A stretch of 64,000 bases of DNA from Pseudomonas koreensis (GTDB lineage Bacteria > Pseudomonadota > Gammaproteobacteria > Pseudomonadales > Pseudomonadaceae): contig NZ_JAOEJU010000009.1 in assembly GCF_025447595.1 (NCBI RefSeq), positions 62,001 to 126,000 on the forward strand, given 5' to 3'. The translations under genes were made by a program, and so were the position numbers. Shown one piece after another: positions 56,082 to 64,000 of the stretch; position 1 is the stretch's first letter, and each line of letters begins with the position of its first letter. The notes beneath the pieces are model-generated. The model was given only the letters and a program-made list of their open reading frames with translations. It was not told the origin of the DNA and ran no database searches.

Positions 56082-56675
56082 TTAGAGGGTGAAATCGCCT
56101 TCAGCCGCCAGTTCGCTCAGCGGACGACGCGGGCTCGGCACTTCCCGTGCCTGCAGGTATTCCGCCAGGGTTGCCTTGTCACCCAGCTTGCCCACCGCAA
56201 CGGCGGCGTGCAGCGCATAACCTTCTGGAATGTTCAGCTCCTTGCGTGTCAGCTCCTGATCGAAGCCGGCCATGCCGTGGGTGTGCCATCCACTCAGGCT
56301 CGCTTGCAGCGCCAGATGGCCCCACGCCGAACCAGTGTCGAAGGTGTGCCACAGCGCTGGCGTCTCTTCGCTGGCGCCCGGTGCGGTGAAGGTGGTTTTC
56401 GAAATCACGATCACCAGCGCCGACGCGTGTTGCGCCCAGGCACGGTTGAATTCATTGAGCAGGCCCAGGTAACGCTCCCAGTTTGGCGTATCGCGACGGG
56501 CGTAGAGAAAACGCCATGGCTGCGAGTTGTATGCCGACGGCGCCCAGCGTGCAGCTTCGAAGAAGCTCAGCAGGGTTTCTTCGGAAATCGCTTCGCCGGT
56601 AAAGGCGCGGGGCGACCAGCGATCGGTGAACTGCGGGTGAATGGCGTATTCGGCAACGCGAGGGTTGACACTCAT
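56082..56675 (-). CDS. Nitroreductase family protein
   Basis: The 197-residue flavoprotein has the FMN-binding pattern RWSPRAFTGEAI and RWAPSAYNSQPWRFLYA, with GSAWGHLALQASLSGW and an Arg near the C-terminus. It is likely an NAD(P)H-dependent reductase of quinones or nitro compounds; the natural substrate is unknown. It is divergent from ycgN. Confidence 0.87.
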   Translation of the reverse strand: MSVNPRVAEYAIHPQFTDRWSPRAFTGEAISEETLLSFFEAARWAPSAYNSQPWRFLYARRDTPNWERYLGLLNEFNRAWAQHASALVIVISKTTFTAPGASEETPALWHTFDTGSAWGHLALQASLSGWHTHGMAGFDQELTRKELNIPEGYALHAAVAVGKLGDKATLAEYLQAREVPSPRRPLSELAAEGDFTL

Positions 56676-56954
56676 CGAGAGATTCCTTGCTACGTTTGAG
56701 GACAGGTTGGAAGCGAAACCCGGCGGGATCAGTTGGGCTGAACGATGGGGTTATGTCGCAAGCCTGCAGTTCACCGGAGGCAACGCGGTCGAGCGTTAAT
56801 GGCATCCGGCAAAGGCTTGGTGAGACCGGCAAAGCTACTTGGCCGCGCAAAAACTGACAAGCCCCGCACAACCGGCAGTCGCCAGCGCTTGGATCACGGG
56901 GCCTTGGGCACTAGACTGGCGGCCTTTTCACCACCTGATGTTGATGCTTGAGCC

Positions 56955-57404
56955 ATGGCCGCCAAAGTCGAACCGTTCTGGATACGCAAAACCCTCGATC
57001 AACTGGATCACGAGGAATGGGAATCGCTGTGCGACGGTTGCGGCCTGTGCTGCCTGCAAAAGCTCGAGGATGAAGAAGACAACAGCGTCTATTACACGCG
57101 CATCGCCTGCAAACTGCTGGATCTGAAAACCTGCCAGTGCAGCGATTACCCGAACCGCATGAAGTTTGTCCCGGACTGCATCCAGCTCACCCCGGGCCAG
57201 GCCAAAGAGTTCAAATGGCTGCCGCCGACCTGCGGTTATCGGCTGGTCAGCGAAGGCAAGGATCTGCCGCTGTGGCATCACCTGGTCTGCGGTGATCGCG
57301 ACGCGGTGCACCACGAACGGATTTCCCAGTCCGGGCGCATGCTCGCCGAAGGCAGCGTGCCGGAAGATGACTGGGAAGATCACCTGATTTTCCGCGCAGG
57401 TTAA
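56955..57404 (+). CDS. ycgN: YcgN family cysteine-cluster protein
   Basis: The 149-residue protein has the cysteine cluster CDGCGLCC (Cys26, 29, 32, 33) and further Cys residues around [17 protein letters not shown] and CGYRL. It matches the YkgJ/YcgN family of putative zinc or iron-sulfur proteins. The function is unknown. The following gene starts 20 bp downstream and is probably co-transcribed. Confidence 0.87.
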   Translation: MAAKVEPFWIRKTLDQLDHEEWESLCDGCGLCCLQKLEDEEDNSVYYTRIACKLLDLKTCQCSDYPNRMKFVPDCIQLTPGQAKEFKWLPPTCGYRLVSEGKDLPLWHHLVCGDRDAVHHERISQSGRMLAEGSVPEDDWEDHLIFRAG

Positions 57405-57424
57405 CGATTGACCAAGGAGCAGGT

Positions 57425-58654
57425 ATGGCGACGGGATTGCGCCGGGCGCTGATCGTCACGTTGCTGGCGCTGAGTGCGCCGGTGTGGGCGGCGAAGAAAG
57501 TCGATCTGGATTATCAGGTCCGTCTGCTGCCGCAGAGCGATCAGGCCGAAGTACGCCTGACCCTCGCCAAGGGCGAAGCGGTGCGCAGCCTGGATTTCGA
57601 TCTCGGCGATGGCAGCCACTACAGCGACTTCAAGGCCGACGGCCAATGGCAGCTGACGCCGGGCAAACCGGCGCGCGGGGTCTGGCGACCGACGGCGGAC
57701 AAGGCCAGCCTGACCTATCGCGTACGTATCAGCCACGGCCGCAAGAACGGCAGCTTCGACACGCGCATGACCCCGACCTGGGCGCTGATGCGCGGCGATG
57801 AACTGGTGCCGTCAGCCAGGCTCGATCAACAGGACGGCATCGAACTGGTCGCGCGCCTGCACTTCGAATTGCCCGATGGCTGGAAAAGCGTCGAAACCGC
57901 CTGGCCGCGCATCGGCAAGAACAAATTCCGCATCGATAATCCGTCCCGCCTGTTCGACCGGCCCACTGGCTGGATGCTCGCCGGCCACCTCGGCAGCCGC
58001 CGCACCCGGCTGGGGGAAACCGAAGTCACCGTGGCCTCGCCGCAGGGGCAGGGCATGCGCCGGATGGACGTGCTGACGCTGCTGACGTTCGTCTGGCCGC
58101 AGGTGCAGGCAGTGTTTCCCCGCCATCCGAGCAAACTGTTGATTGTCGGTGCCAACGACCCGATGTGGCGCGGCAGCCTGGCGGCACGGGAGTCGATCTA
58201 CCTCAACACGCGGTTGCCGCTGGTCAGCGAAAGCGGCAGCAGTGCACTGGTGCGCGAGCTGGCGCAGGTGTTCGGACGGATCAACGACGAGCAGCGCAGC
58301 GACTGGATCAGCGAGGGTTTTGCCGAGTATTACGCCATCGAACTGGTGCGCCGCGCTGGTGGCATGAGCGATGAGCGTTATCAGGCGTTGCAGGCGAAGC
58401 TGGCCAAGGACACCCATAAAGTCACGACGCTGCGCGGCGATCAGCTCAGCCCGGCGCAGCTGTCGAAAGCGGTGCTGTTGTTACAGGAGCTGGACGGCGA
58501 GATTCGCCTGAAGACCCGCAACAAGCGGTCACTGGATGATGTGCTGCGCGGGGCGATGCATCTGGGGACGGTGGACACCAAAGAGTTCGTGCAACTCGCC
58601 GAAAGCATTCTCGGCGAGTCGTCCAAAGTCCTCGATACCGCGTTGCTTCGGTAG
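57425..58654 (+). CDS. Secreted degenerate zinc-peptidase-like protein
   Basis: The 409-residue protein has a signal peptide (1-22, cleavage after VWA) and then an all-beta N-terminal half like that of M1/M61 aminopeptidases. Around residue 277 the zinc motif HExxH reads RELAQ (277-281), so both zinc-binding His are lost. The downstream WISEGFAEYY (294-303) still carries the Glu that would be the third ligand. It therefore looks like a pseudo-peptidase kept for binding. The reading frame is intact. It is probably co-transcribed with ycgN. I do not recognise a named family. Confidence 0.7.
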   Translation: MATGLRRALIVTLLALSAPVWAAKKVDLDYQVRLLPQSDQAEVRLTLAKGEAVRSLDFDLGDGSHYSDFKADGQWQLTPGKPARGVWRPTADKASLTYRVRISHGRKNGSFDTRMTPTWALMRGDELVPSARLDQQDGIELVARLHFELPDGWKSVETAWPRIGKNKFRIDNPSRLFDRPTGWMLAGHLGSRRTRLGETEVTVASPQGQGMRRMDVLTLLTFVWPQVQAVFPRHPSKLLIVGANDPMWRGSLAARESIYLNTRLPLVSESGSSALVRELAQVFGRINDEQRSDWISEGFAEYYAIELVRRAGGMSDERYQALQAKLAKDTHKVTTLRGDQLSPAQLSKAVLLLQELDGEIRLKTRNKRSLDDVLRGAMHLGTVDTKEFVQLAESILGESSKVLDTALLR

Positions 58655-58657
58655 CGG

Positions 58658-59035
58658 TCAGACCCCGGCTTTCGGCGATTTCACCGAATCATTGCCGGTC
58701 ACCGTGGCGGTTTTGGTGGCTGCTTCGGCATTGGCCTTGAGCTTGCTCAGCTCTTCACCGGCCCGTTCGATCTTCGCCCGCACGTTGTTCATGTCCTGAC
58801 GGCTTTTCTCCAGCAGGCTTTTCACCGAGCTGTGGCCGGTGATGCCGCGGGCCATGGCCACGCCGCCAATCGCCACCTGAATCAGCCCGAAAACACCGCC
58901 ACGGCGCAGGCCCTTGCCGACCATGATCACGCCGCCGGCCAGCGAGCCGACGCGCTCCCAGCCTTCGACGTTCTGCTCGGAACGGCTCTGGAACGGGGTG
59001 GATTCGATACGCTCGACGCGCTTGAGCTCGGTCAT
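58658..59035 (-). CDS. DUF2892-like small membrane protein
   Basis: The 125-residue protein has a YgaP-like membrane hairpin near 20-65 (NVEGWERVGSLAGGVIMVGK and GGVFGLIQVAIGGVAMARGI). A charged coiled-coil-like segment follows (about 72-102). The start at 59035 has GGAG upstream; an earlier in-frame start 22 codons upstream does not. The function is unknown, and it is convergent with the pseudo-peptidase gene, the two stops being 3 bp apart. Confidence 0.75.
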   Translation of the reverse strand: MTELKRVERIESTPFQSRSEQNVEGWERVGSLAGGVIMVGKGLRRGGVFGLIQVAIGGVAMARGITGHSSVKSLLEKSRQDMNNVRAKIERAGEELSKLKANAEAATKTATVTGNDSVKSPKAGV

Positions 59036-59116
59036 GATCTTTCTCCAGGCAATGAGTAATCGATAAACAAGCTGACTGCGCAGACGGTCAGCTCGTTCCA
59101 TCGGATGTGCGGCGTT

Positions 59117-59587
59117 TCAGCGGAATTTCGGCCCGGAGCGGGTGTTCAGGCCTTTGGCCATGCGGTCGTAAAGCACGACGTTGACCGTGGCGGCGAGGTT
59201 CATGCAACCGGTGGTCGGGATGTACACGACGTCTTCGCACCAGTCGCGGATCTCTTGATCCAGCGAACCGTCTTCGGGGCCGAAGATGTACAGGGCGCGA
59301 TCCGGGTGGGTGTACTCCGGCAGCGGGCGGGCGCCGTCGACCAGTTCCACGGCGACCGGGACGCAGTTGAGCGGCAGGATCTTTTTCAGGTCGTCAATGC
59401 CGATCAGCGGGATGTCATAGTGCACGCGCTTGGTGTCGGTGACGAAGTCGGCAGCACGCTCATAGCGCTTGCCGGTGTAGAACACGGTCGACACGCCGTA
59501 GCAGCCTGCGGCGCGCATCACCGAACCGACGTTTTCCGGTGATTTGGGGTTATACAAACCAATGCAGCTGTACCGTTTGTCTGCCAC
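59117..59587 (-). CDS. SPOUT-class RNA methyltransferase (TrmH family)
   Basis: The 156-residue protein matches the SpoU/TrmH fold, with IGLYNPKSPENVGSVMRAAG (motif 1), IFGPEDGSLD (motif 2) and IPTTGCMNLAATVNVVLYD (motif 3, knotted SAM site). The short length without an N-terminal extension resembles TrmL, but the target RNA cannot be read. The start is a GTG, the only suitable one. The upstream region is REP-bearing. Confidence 0.85.
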   Translation of the reverse strand: MADKRYSCIGLYNPKSPENVGSVMRAAGCYGVSTVFYTGKRYERAADFVTDTKRVHYDIPLIGIDDLKKILPLNCVPVAVELVDGARPLPEYTHPDRALYIFGPEDGSLDQEIRDWCEDVVYIPTTGCMNLAATVNVVLYDRMAKGLNTRSGPKFR

Positions 59588-59657
59588 GAGCGGGGTGCCT
59601 TCGGGAAAAAGAGGGCGATTATACGGGGATTGGGGGAGGGGTGTTCAGTTTGAGATT

Positions 59658-59775
59658 GGCGGTGTCCGAGACACCGCCATCGCTAGCAAGCTAGCTCCCA
59701 CAGTGATCTCGGTCGCTCACAAATTCTAAGTACACCAGAGAAACCTGTGGGAGCGGGCTTGCCCGCGAAGAGGCC
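59658..59775. repeat. Back-to-back REP elements with an extra palindrome
   Basis: A perfect nine-base dyad GGCGGTGTC-CGA-GACACCGCC (59658-59678) runs into a REP copy (GCTAGCAAGCTAGCTCCCAC, 59682-59701). About 46 bases later comes a second REP in the opposite sense (TGTGGGAGCGGGCTTGCCCG, 59746-59765). The two REPs point outward, the reverse of the usual facing pair. The arrangement lies between the RNA methyltransferase and HNH genes. Confidence 0.85.
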
Positions 59776-59795
59776 GGTACAGGCGCTGAAGATCT

Positions 59796-60167
59796 TCAGT
59801 CTTCTTTCTTCATCAGTCCGGCCAGCGCAGCAAACGGGTTATGCGTGGCCTTGGCGATTTTCGGCGTGCTCAGCGAGCCTTCGCCGAAATACTGCTGGTC
59901 GGTGTAACGCGAGTGTTCGTTGTCGTGGCAGTACAGGCACAGCAGCTCCCAGTTGGAACCGTCCTGCGGGTTGTTGTCGTGGTTGTGGTCGCGGTGGTGC
60001 ACGGTCAGCTCGCTCAGGCGCTTGCCGGAAAACTCACGGGCGCAGCGGCCGCACACGTGCGGGTACATCTTCAGGGCCTTGTCGCGGTAGCCCATTTCCT
60101 TGTCGCGCTGGTTGTCGGCGAGGATGCGATCCAGCTTCGAAGTGTTGGTCGGGGTGGACGAACTCAT
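59796..60167 (-). CDS. yajD: YajD family HNH nuclease-like protein
   Basis: The 123-residue protein has an HNH motif, HHRDHNHDNNPQDGSNWELL followed by CLYCHDNEH, and a zinc-binding CXXC pair (CGRCAREF with CLYC). It matches YajD, a putative endonuclease of unknown target. It lies 49 bp downstream of the spermidine-synthase-like gene on the same strand. Confidence 0.87.
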   Translation of the reverse strand: MSSSTPTNTSKLDRILADNQRDKEMGYRDKALKMYPHVCGRCAREFSGKRLSELTVHHRDHNHDNNPQDGSNWELLCLYCHDNEHSRYTDQQYFGEGSLSTPKIAKATHNPFAALAGLMKKED

Positions 60168-60216
60168 GGGTTCACCTTTGTAGAAAGACTAATGACGGTT
60201 ATGAGGCAAGTTTAGC

Positions 60217-60903
60217 TCAGCCCTTGAGCTTCTCGGCAATCCAGATCGTATGGCGCGTGCCCTTGTTGCCGTGGGCGAAGACCTGGACTTCCTCGGCCTT
60301 GAAACCGGCCTTCTTCAATTTGTCGGAAAACTGCCGGTCGGCGCTGGCCGACCACACCGCCAGCACGCCTTTGGGTCGCATCGCCTTGGCGCACGCAGCC
60401 AGACCTGCGGCGGAATACAGCCAGCTGTTGGCCTTCTGGGTCAGGCCTTCGGGGCCGTTGTCGACGTCGAGCATGATCGCGTCGAAGCCGTTCGGCTCGC
60501 TTTGCAGCACCTTGGCCACGTCTTCCTGACGGATCACCGTGCGCGGATCGAGCAGCGGGCGCCCGGACTTTTCACCGAGCGGGCCGCGGTTCCACTCCAC
60601 CACACCGGGCACCAGCTCGGCGACCACCACTTCGGCGCTCTTGCCCAGATGCTTGAGCGCGGAGGCGAGAGTGAAGCCCATGCCCAGACCGCCGATCAGC
60701 ACGCGCGAGTTCGGCCGGCCGGCGACCTTGCGGCACGGGATCTCGGCCAGCGCGTCTTCGGAACCGTGCATTCGGGTGTTCATCAGTTGGCCGCCGTCGC
60801 CGCCCTGGATCTTGATGACGAAGTCTTCGCCATACTCGAACAGGCACAGGGCGCCACCGTTGTCAGGGATCGGCGTGGTGTCGAGCAGAACGAAACGTTT
60901 CAT
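60217..60903 (-). CDS. Spermidine-synthase-like (SpeE fold) protein
   Basis: The 228-residue protein has a SAM/dcSAM-binding Rossmann fold (RVLIGGLGMGFTLASALKHL, VVAELVPGVVEWNRG, DAIMLDVDNGPEG) like spermidine synthase, but the N-terminal domain is short and true polyamine-binding residues are not obvious. It may be a methyltransferase or an aminopropyltransferase of other substrate. I chose the ATG at 60903; an in-frame ATG nine codons upstream is possible. Confidence 0.78.
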   Translation of the reverse strand: MKRFVLLDTTPIPDNGGALCLFEYGEDFVIKIQGGDGGQLMNTRMHGSEDALAEIPCRKVAGRPNSRVLIGGLGMGFTLASALKHLGKSAEVVVAELVPGVVEWNRGPLGEKSGRPLLDPRTVIRQEDVAKVLQSEPNGFDAIMLDVDNGPEGLTQKANSWLYSAAGLAACAKAMRPKGVLAVWSASADRQFSDKLKKAGFKAEEVQVFAHGNKGTRHTIWIAEKLKG

Positions 60904-60983
60904 GGAAATCTCTACAGGGGGGGAAGGCAAGCCGGCGCGTTGGGAGTAGCCTGAAGGCAGACTTCAGGCCAACGGAGCCCTTG

Positions 60984-61277
60984 ATGAAGCGCACCATTCT
61001 AACGGTCATTGCCCTGACCGCGCTCTCGATAACTGCCGTGCAGGCGCAACAGACGATTCCCGTCAACCCGATGCCGCCAGCCGGGTCGCCCGGTTCGCCC
61101 GGCACCGCGACGCCGACGCCGTATCCGCAGATCAGCCCTGCACCCATTCCCAGGACCGGCCCCGGCAGCGGTGGCCCGCCGTTGGTGCCGATCGAAATGC
61201 CCAGTCCGCCGACCAAGGATCAGCCATTGCCGGGCCTGGAACAGAACGACAGCAAACCCAAATCCCCGGGAGGCTAG
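60984..61277 (+). CDS. Small secreted Pro/Gly-rich protein
   Basis: The 97-residue protein has a signal peptide (MKRTILTVIALTALSITAVQ, cleavage after VQA). The rest is almost wholly Pro, Gly, Ser and Thr, so it is disordered and periplasmic or exported. No homologue is recognised. Its stop codon overlaps that of the convergent cNMP-binding gene: CTAG at 61274-61277 is stop for both. It is divergent from the spermidine-synthase-like gene. Confidence 0.65.
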   Translation: MKRTILTVIALTALSITAVQAQQTIPVNPMPPAGSPGSPGTATPTPYPQISPAPIPRTGPGSGGPPLVPIEMPSPPTKDQPLPGLEQNDSKPKSPGG

Positions 61278-61747
61278 ATCTGCTGGGCGGCGAGTTGGCC
61301 GTCAGCCATGCGCAGGCGTTTGGAGAGGGAAACGGCGAGGGCACGGATGATCTTGGCGGCGATCTTCGGCGCGTCGTTAAGCATTTTTTCCAGCGAATCC
61401 TTGCCGAGGTTGAGCAACTGACAGTTGCTCGCCGCCACGCAAGTCGCTGAACGGCGTTCGCCGTCGAGCACGGCCATTTCGCCGAACGCCCGGCCGCTGC
61501 GCAGGGTAGCCATCGTCACTACCTGGCCGTCAGCGCCGGTTTTCTGCACGGCCACCTGGCCGGTGTGGATGATGCACATGAAACTGCCGGCATCGCCTTC
61601 GCGAAAGATCGCTTCGCCTTCAGCCACGGTACTGATGCTGAAGTAGCCCGAAGCGGCGGCAAAATCCGCCAGTTGCAATTGATCGAACAGGCCGCAGTCC
61701 ATCAGCCAGTCGCGGATTTCGTTGTTCAGTAGAGTGGGTTCTGACAT
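61274..61747 (-). CDS. Cyclic-nucleotide-binding domain protein
   Basis: The 157-residue protein is a single cNMP-binding domain (about 15-140), with the phosphate-binding cassette around GRAFGEMAVLDGERRSATCVA, like the one in CRP. It has no DNA-binding domain. It could be a free regulatory subunit that senses cyclic nucleotides or a related signal. The partner is unknown. Confidence 0.85.
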   Translation of the reverse strand: MSEPTLLNNEIRDWLMDCGLFDQLQLADFAAASGYFSISTVAEGEAIFREGDAGSFMCIIHTGQVAVQKTGADGQVVTMATLRSGRAFGEMAVLDGERRSATCVAASNCQLLNLGKDSLEKMLNDAPKIAAKIIRALAVSLSKRLRMADGQLAAQQI

Positions 61748-61798
61748 GTCGTCACAGTCTTTTTGTTTTCACAGGTTGCAGGCACTACACGGATCGTT

Positions 61799-61900
61799 GT
61801 GGGAGCGAGCTTGCTCGCAAATGCGGTGGATCAGCCAATATCAGTCTCGACTGACCTGACGCCTTCGTCGGATCGCCGCCCGGAGCGAGCTCGCTCCCAC
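61799..61900. repeat. REP pair (REPIN)
   Basis: GTGGGAGCGAGCTTGCTCGC (61799-61818) and GGAGCGAGCTCGCTCCCAC (61882-61900) face each other across a loop of about 60 bases. The second copy has a shortened centre (GAGCTC), so the pair is partly decayed. It lies in the promoter gap between ptrB's end and the cNMP-binding gene. Confidence 0.85.
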
Positions 61901-61966
61901 AATGGGATCTGAGGTGTATCGACCGCCGGGGTCTGGAATTAAGACCCAAGTGACCGGCGGAGTTCC

Positions 61967-64000
61967 TCAGGCGATGCCCAGAACCTTGAAAACAAATGCA
62001 TATTCGAGCGCTACGTCACGTAATCCCTGATAACGCCCGCTCATCCCGCCGTGGCCAGCGCCCAGTTCGGTCTTGAGCAGCAATGGATTGTCGTCGGTCT
62101 TGGTCGCGCGCAATTTCGCCACCCACTTGGCCGCTTCCCAATACTGCACGCGGCTGTCGTTGTAGCCGGCGATCACCAGCGTCGCAGGATACGCCTGCGC
62201 AGTGACGTTTTCGTACGGCGCATAGGCCTTGATCCGCTCGTAGACGTCGGGCTCCTCGGGATTGCCCCACTCGTCGTATTCGGTGACGGTCAGCGGCAGA
62301 TCCGGATCGAGCATAGTGTTGAGCACGTCGACGAACGGCACTTCTGCAATCGCCACGCCGAACAGATCCGGACGCTGGTTGAGCACCGCGCCGATCAGTA
62401 AGCCACCGGCGCTGCCACCGCTGATCGCCAGTTGTGGCGCGGTGGTGATGCCGTTGAGGATCAGGAATTCAGCGCAGGCAATGAAGTCGCTGAAGGTGTT
62501 GTGCTTGTGTTCCTGCTTGCCGGCGCGGTACCAGGCTTCGCCCAGTTCACCGCCGCCACGCACGTGGGCGATGGCGAACGCCATGCCGCGATCCAGCAGG
62601 CTCAGGCGAGCGTGGGAGAACCACGGATCAAGGCTCGAACCGTAGGCACCGTAACCATACAGATACAGCGGCACCGCTTTGCCGACCATTTCCCGTTTCA
62701 TCACCAGACTGATCGGCACCTGGGTGCCGTCCGGCGCGGTCGCCCACAGGCGCTGGCTGACGTAGGCGTCGGCGTCGAACGGGCCGAGCACCGGGGTTTC
62801 CTTGAGGACAGTCTGTTCGCCGGTGGCGAGGATCAGTTGCCGAACCTGGGCTGGACGATTCAGCGCTTCATAGCGCAGGCGAATGCGGTCGCTTTCGAAT
62901 TCCAGGCTGTTTTGCACGTAGAGGCTGTAGGCCGCGTCCGGCAATTGCACGCGATAAGGCGCCAGACCGTGTGGGCGAACTTCAATGATCGGCAGACCAC
63001 CTTCGCGCAGGCTCAGGGTCAGGGCTTCGGCGTTGAGGGTCACGCCATCGAGCATCACCGAATCACTGTGCGGAATCAGGTTCTGCCAGTCGGCTTCGCT
63101 CGGTGGGATGCCGGTGTCCGGCGCCTGATACAGGGCGAAGTTGATGCCGTCGCGGTTGGTGCGGATGAACCAGGTCCATTCGCCATCGAGCTTGCCGTGG
63201 TCGACGTCGTACTCATGATCCTCGACCCGTGGCGCCAGACAAGTGAACGGCTGCTGCGGCTGATTGGCGTCCAGCGCCCAGACTTCGCTGGTGGTCTTGC
63301 TGCCCAGCGACAACAGCAATTGCTGCTCGGAGCTGGCGCGGTAGCAATGCAGGAAGAAACGCCCGTCCGGTTCGTGGAACACCTCTTCGGCGGCAGTGCC
63401 GTCGAGGCGGTAGCGGAACAGTTTGTGCGGGCGATGAGTGTCGTCGAGCACGCCGAAGAACAGCGTGAGGCTGTCATTGGCCCAGGTCATGCTGCCGTCG
63501 CAGTCCTGGAATTCCAGTTCGCTGACACGCTCGCTGGATAATTCCTTCACGAACAGCGTGTAAATCTCGTCGCCCGAGGCATCGACGCTGTAGGCCAGAC
63601 GCTGGTGATCCGGGCTGATGCTGAACGCGCCGAGGGAGAAAAATCCGCCGTTGGCCAGGGCGTTCGGGTCGAGCAGCAATTGTTCGCGGCTTTCGTCGAG
63701 GGTCAGGCTGTCGTCGGCCGGACGCGGGCAGCGGTAGTGACGGGCGTATTCGTCACCGGCTGTGGTGCGGGTGTAATACAGGTACGGGCCCCATGGCGAT
63801 GGCAGGGACAGGTCGGTTTCGAGGATCCGGCCCTTGATCTCCTCGAACAGGGTTTCGCGCAGTTCGGCCTGATCGGCGGTTTGTGCCTGCTGATAGTCGT
63901 TTTCAGCCTTGAGGTAGTCGAGCACCGCGTCGGTGTCGCGTTCCTGCAGCCAGGCGTACGGGTCGTGACCGGCGGCCTTGTGGGCAATCGGGGCGCTGCT
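61967..64000 (-). CDS. ptrB: Oligopeptidase B (S9 family), 5' end beyond the window
   Basis: The 677 codons visible encode a prolyl-oligopeptidase fold: a beta-propeller (about residues 50-400 of the visible part) and a catalytic hydrolase domain with GGSAGGLL (nucleophile Ser) and GAGHGGMSGR (His). These are typical of oligopeptidase B, which cuts after Arg and Lys in short peptides. The frame stays open to the window edge, where HDPYAWLQERDTDAVLDYL precedes any start, so an internal ATG at 63925 is not the real start. A few residues at the N-terminus lie outside. Confidence 0.9.
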   Translation of the reverse strand, partial: SSAPIAHKAAGHDPYAWLQERDTDAVLDYLKAENDYQQAQTADQAELRETLFEEIKGRILETDLSLPSPWGPYLYYTRTTAGDEYARHYRCPRPADDSLTLDESREQLLLDPNALANGGFFSLGAFSISPDHQRLAYSVDASGDEIYTLFVKELSSERVSELEFQDCDGSMTWANDSLTLFFGVLDDTHRPHKLFRYRLDGTAAEEVFHEPDGRFFLHCYRASSEQQLLLSLGSKTTSEVWALDANQPQQPFTCLAPRVEDHEYDVDHGKLDGEWTWFIRTNRDGINFALYQAPDTGIPPSEADWQNLIPHSDSVMLDGVTLNAEALTLSLREGGLPIIEVRPHGLAPYRVQLPDAAYSLYVQNSLEFESDRIRLRYEALNRPAQVRQLILATGEQTVLKETPVLGPFDADAYVSQRLWATAPDGTQVPISLVMKREMVGKAVPLYLYGYGAYGSSLDPWFSHARLSLLDRGMAFAIAHVRGGGELGEAWYRAGKQEHKHNTFSDFIACAEFLILNGITTAPQLAISGGSAGGLLIGAVLNQRPDLFGVAIAEVPFVDVLNTMLDPDLPLTVTEYDEWGNPEEPDVYERIKAYAPYENVTAQAYPATLVIAGYNDSRVQYWEAAKWVAKLRATKTDDNPLLLKTELGAGHGGMSGRYQGLRDVALEYAFVFKVLGIA

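Noticed and set aside
56745..56951. 68-codon open frame upstream of ycgN
   Set aside because: Basic, low-complexity translation with no ribosome site and no recognisable homology; probably the ycgN leader.

Overview
The window is a dense stretch of chromosome with high GC, typical of the Pseudomonas fluorescens complex. Evidence for this is the phaG gene, the nadB / algU-mucA-mucB-mucD / M48 / tusA / dapA-bamC-purC gene order, and the short intergenic REP pairs of the GTGGGAGC(G/T)(G/A)GC type. No prophage, insertion sequence, integrase or CRISPR array is visible. About 63 protein genes and two tRNAs are supported. Only the last gene (ptrB) is cut by a window edge.

Region 1 (1-4.3 kb): tRNA-Gly(CCC), phaG (links fatty-acid synthesis to PHA or hydroxyacyl-CoA supply), rsuA, a small Cys-rich protein and a dCache-GGDEF diguanylate cyclase, all on the minus strand. 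Region 2 (4.4-14.4 kb): a minus-strand operon led by a sigma-54-type promoter and a guanidine-I (ykkC) riboswitch. It encodes a NitT-type ABC importer, two DUF1989 proteins, a biotin carboxylase of the urea-carboxylase family and an allophanate hydrolase. The leader makes this a guanidine-nitrogen assimilation operon rather than a urea operon. A REP pair lies inside the operon, and a second decayed REP pair appears to have been captured within the carboxylase reading frame. Region 3 (14.6-24 kb): two Tyr/Gly-rich lipoproteins, an acyl-CoA hydrolase, ung, and a tctCBA tripartite transporter with an AbrB-family membrane gene appended, divergent from its tctDE two-component system.

Region 4 (24-43 kb) is housekeeping. 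It holds an HDOD protein, ygfZ, sdhE-ygfX, nadB, the envelope-stress operon algU-mucA-mucB-mucD (no mucC, AlgU-type promoters in front), a BepA-like M48 protease, tusA, an AI-2E family permease, bcp, gcvR, dapA-bamC-MBL hydrolase-purC, tRNA-Ser(CGA), and a DUF3300-DUF2950 pair facing ppk2. Region 5 (44-54 kb) is more accessory. It contains a tightly overlapped four-gene envelope glycosylation cassette (GtrB-like, methyltransferase, GtrA, DUF6311), two LysR regulators flanking a solitary CHM isomerase, and the lipid A phosphoethanolamine transferase eptA. Region 6 (53.5-64 kb): rnd-ycgL, a hydroxyacid dehydrogenase, a nitroreductase, ycgN, a pseudo-metallopeptidase, small stress or membrane proteins, a SPOUT methyltransferase, an HNH protein, a spermidine-synthase-like protein, a cNMP-binding protein and oligopeptidase B, with several REP pairs between genes.

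The most rewarding items are the guanidine operon with its two-layer control and in-frame REP relic, the Gtr-like cassette with a built-in methyltransferase, and the zinc-site-less peptidase relative at 57.4 kb. All calls come from reading the sequence. No database search was run.
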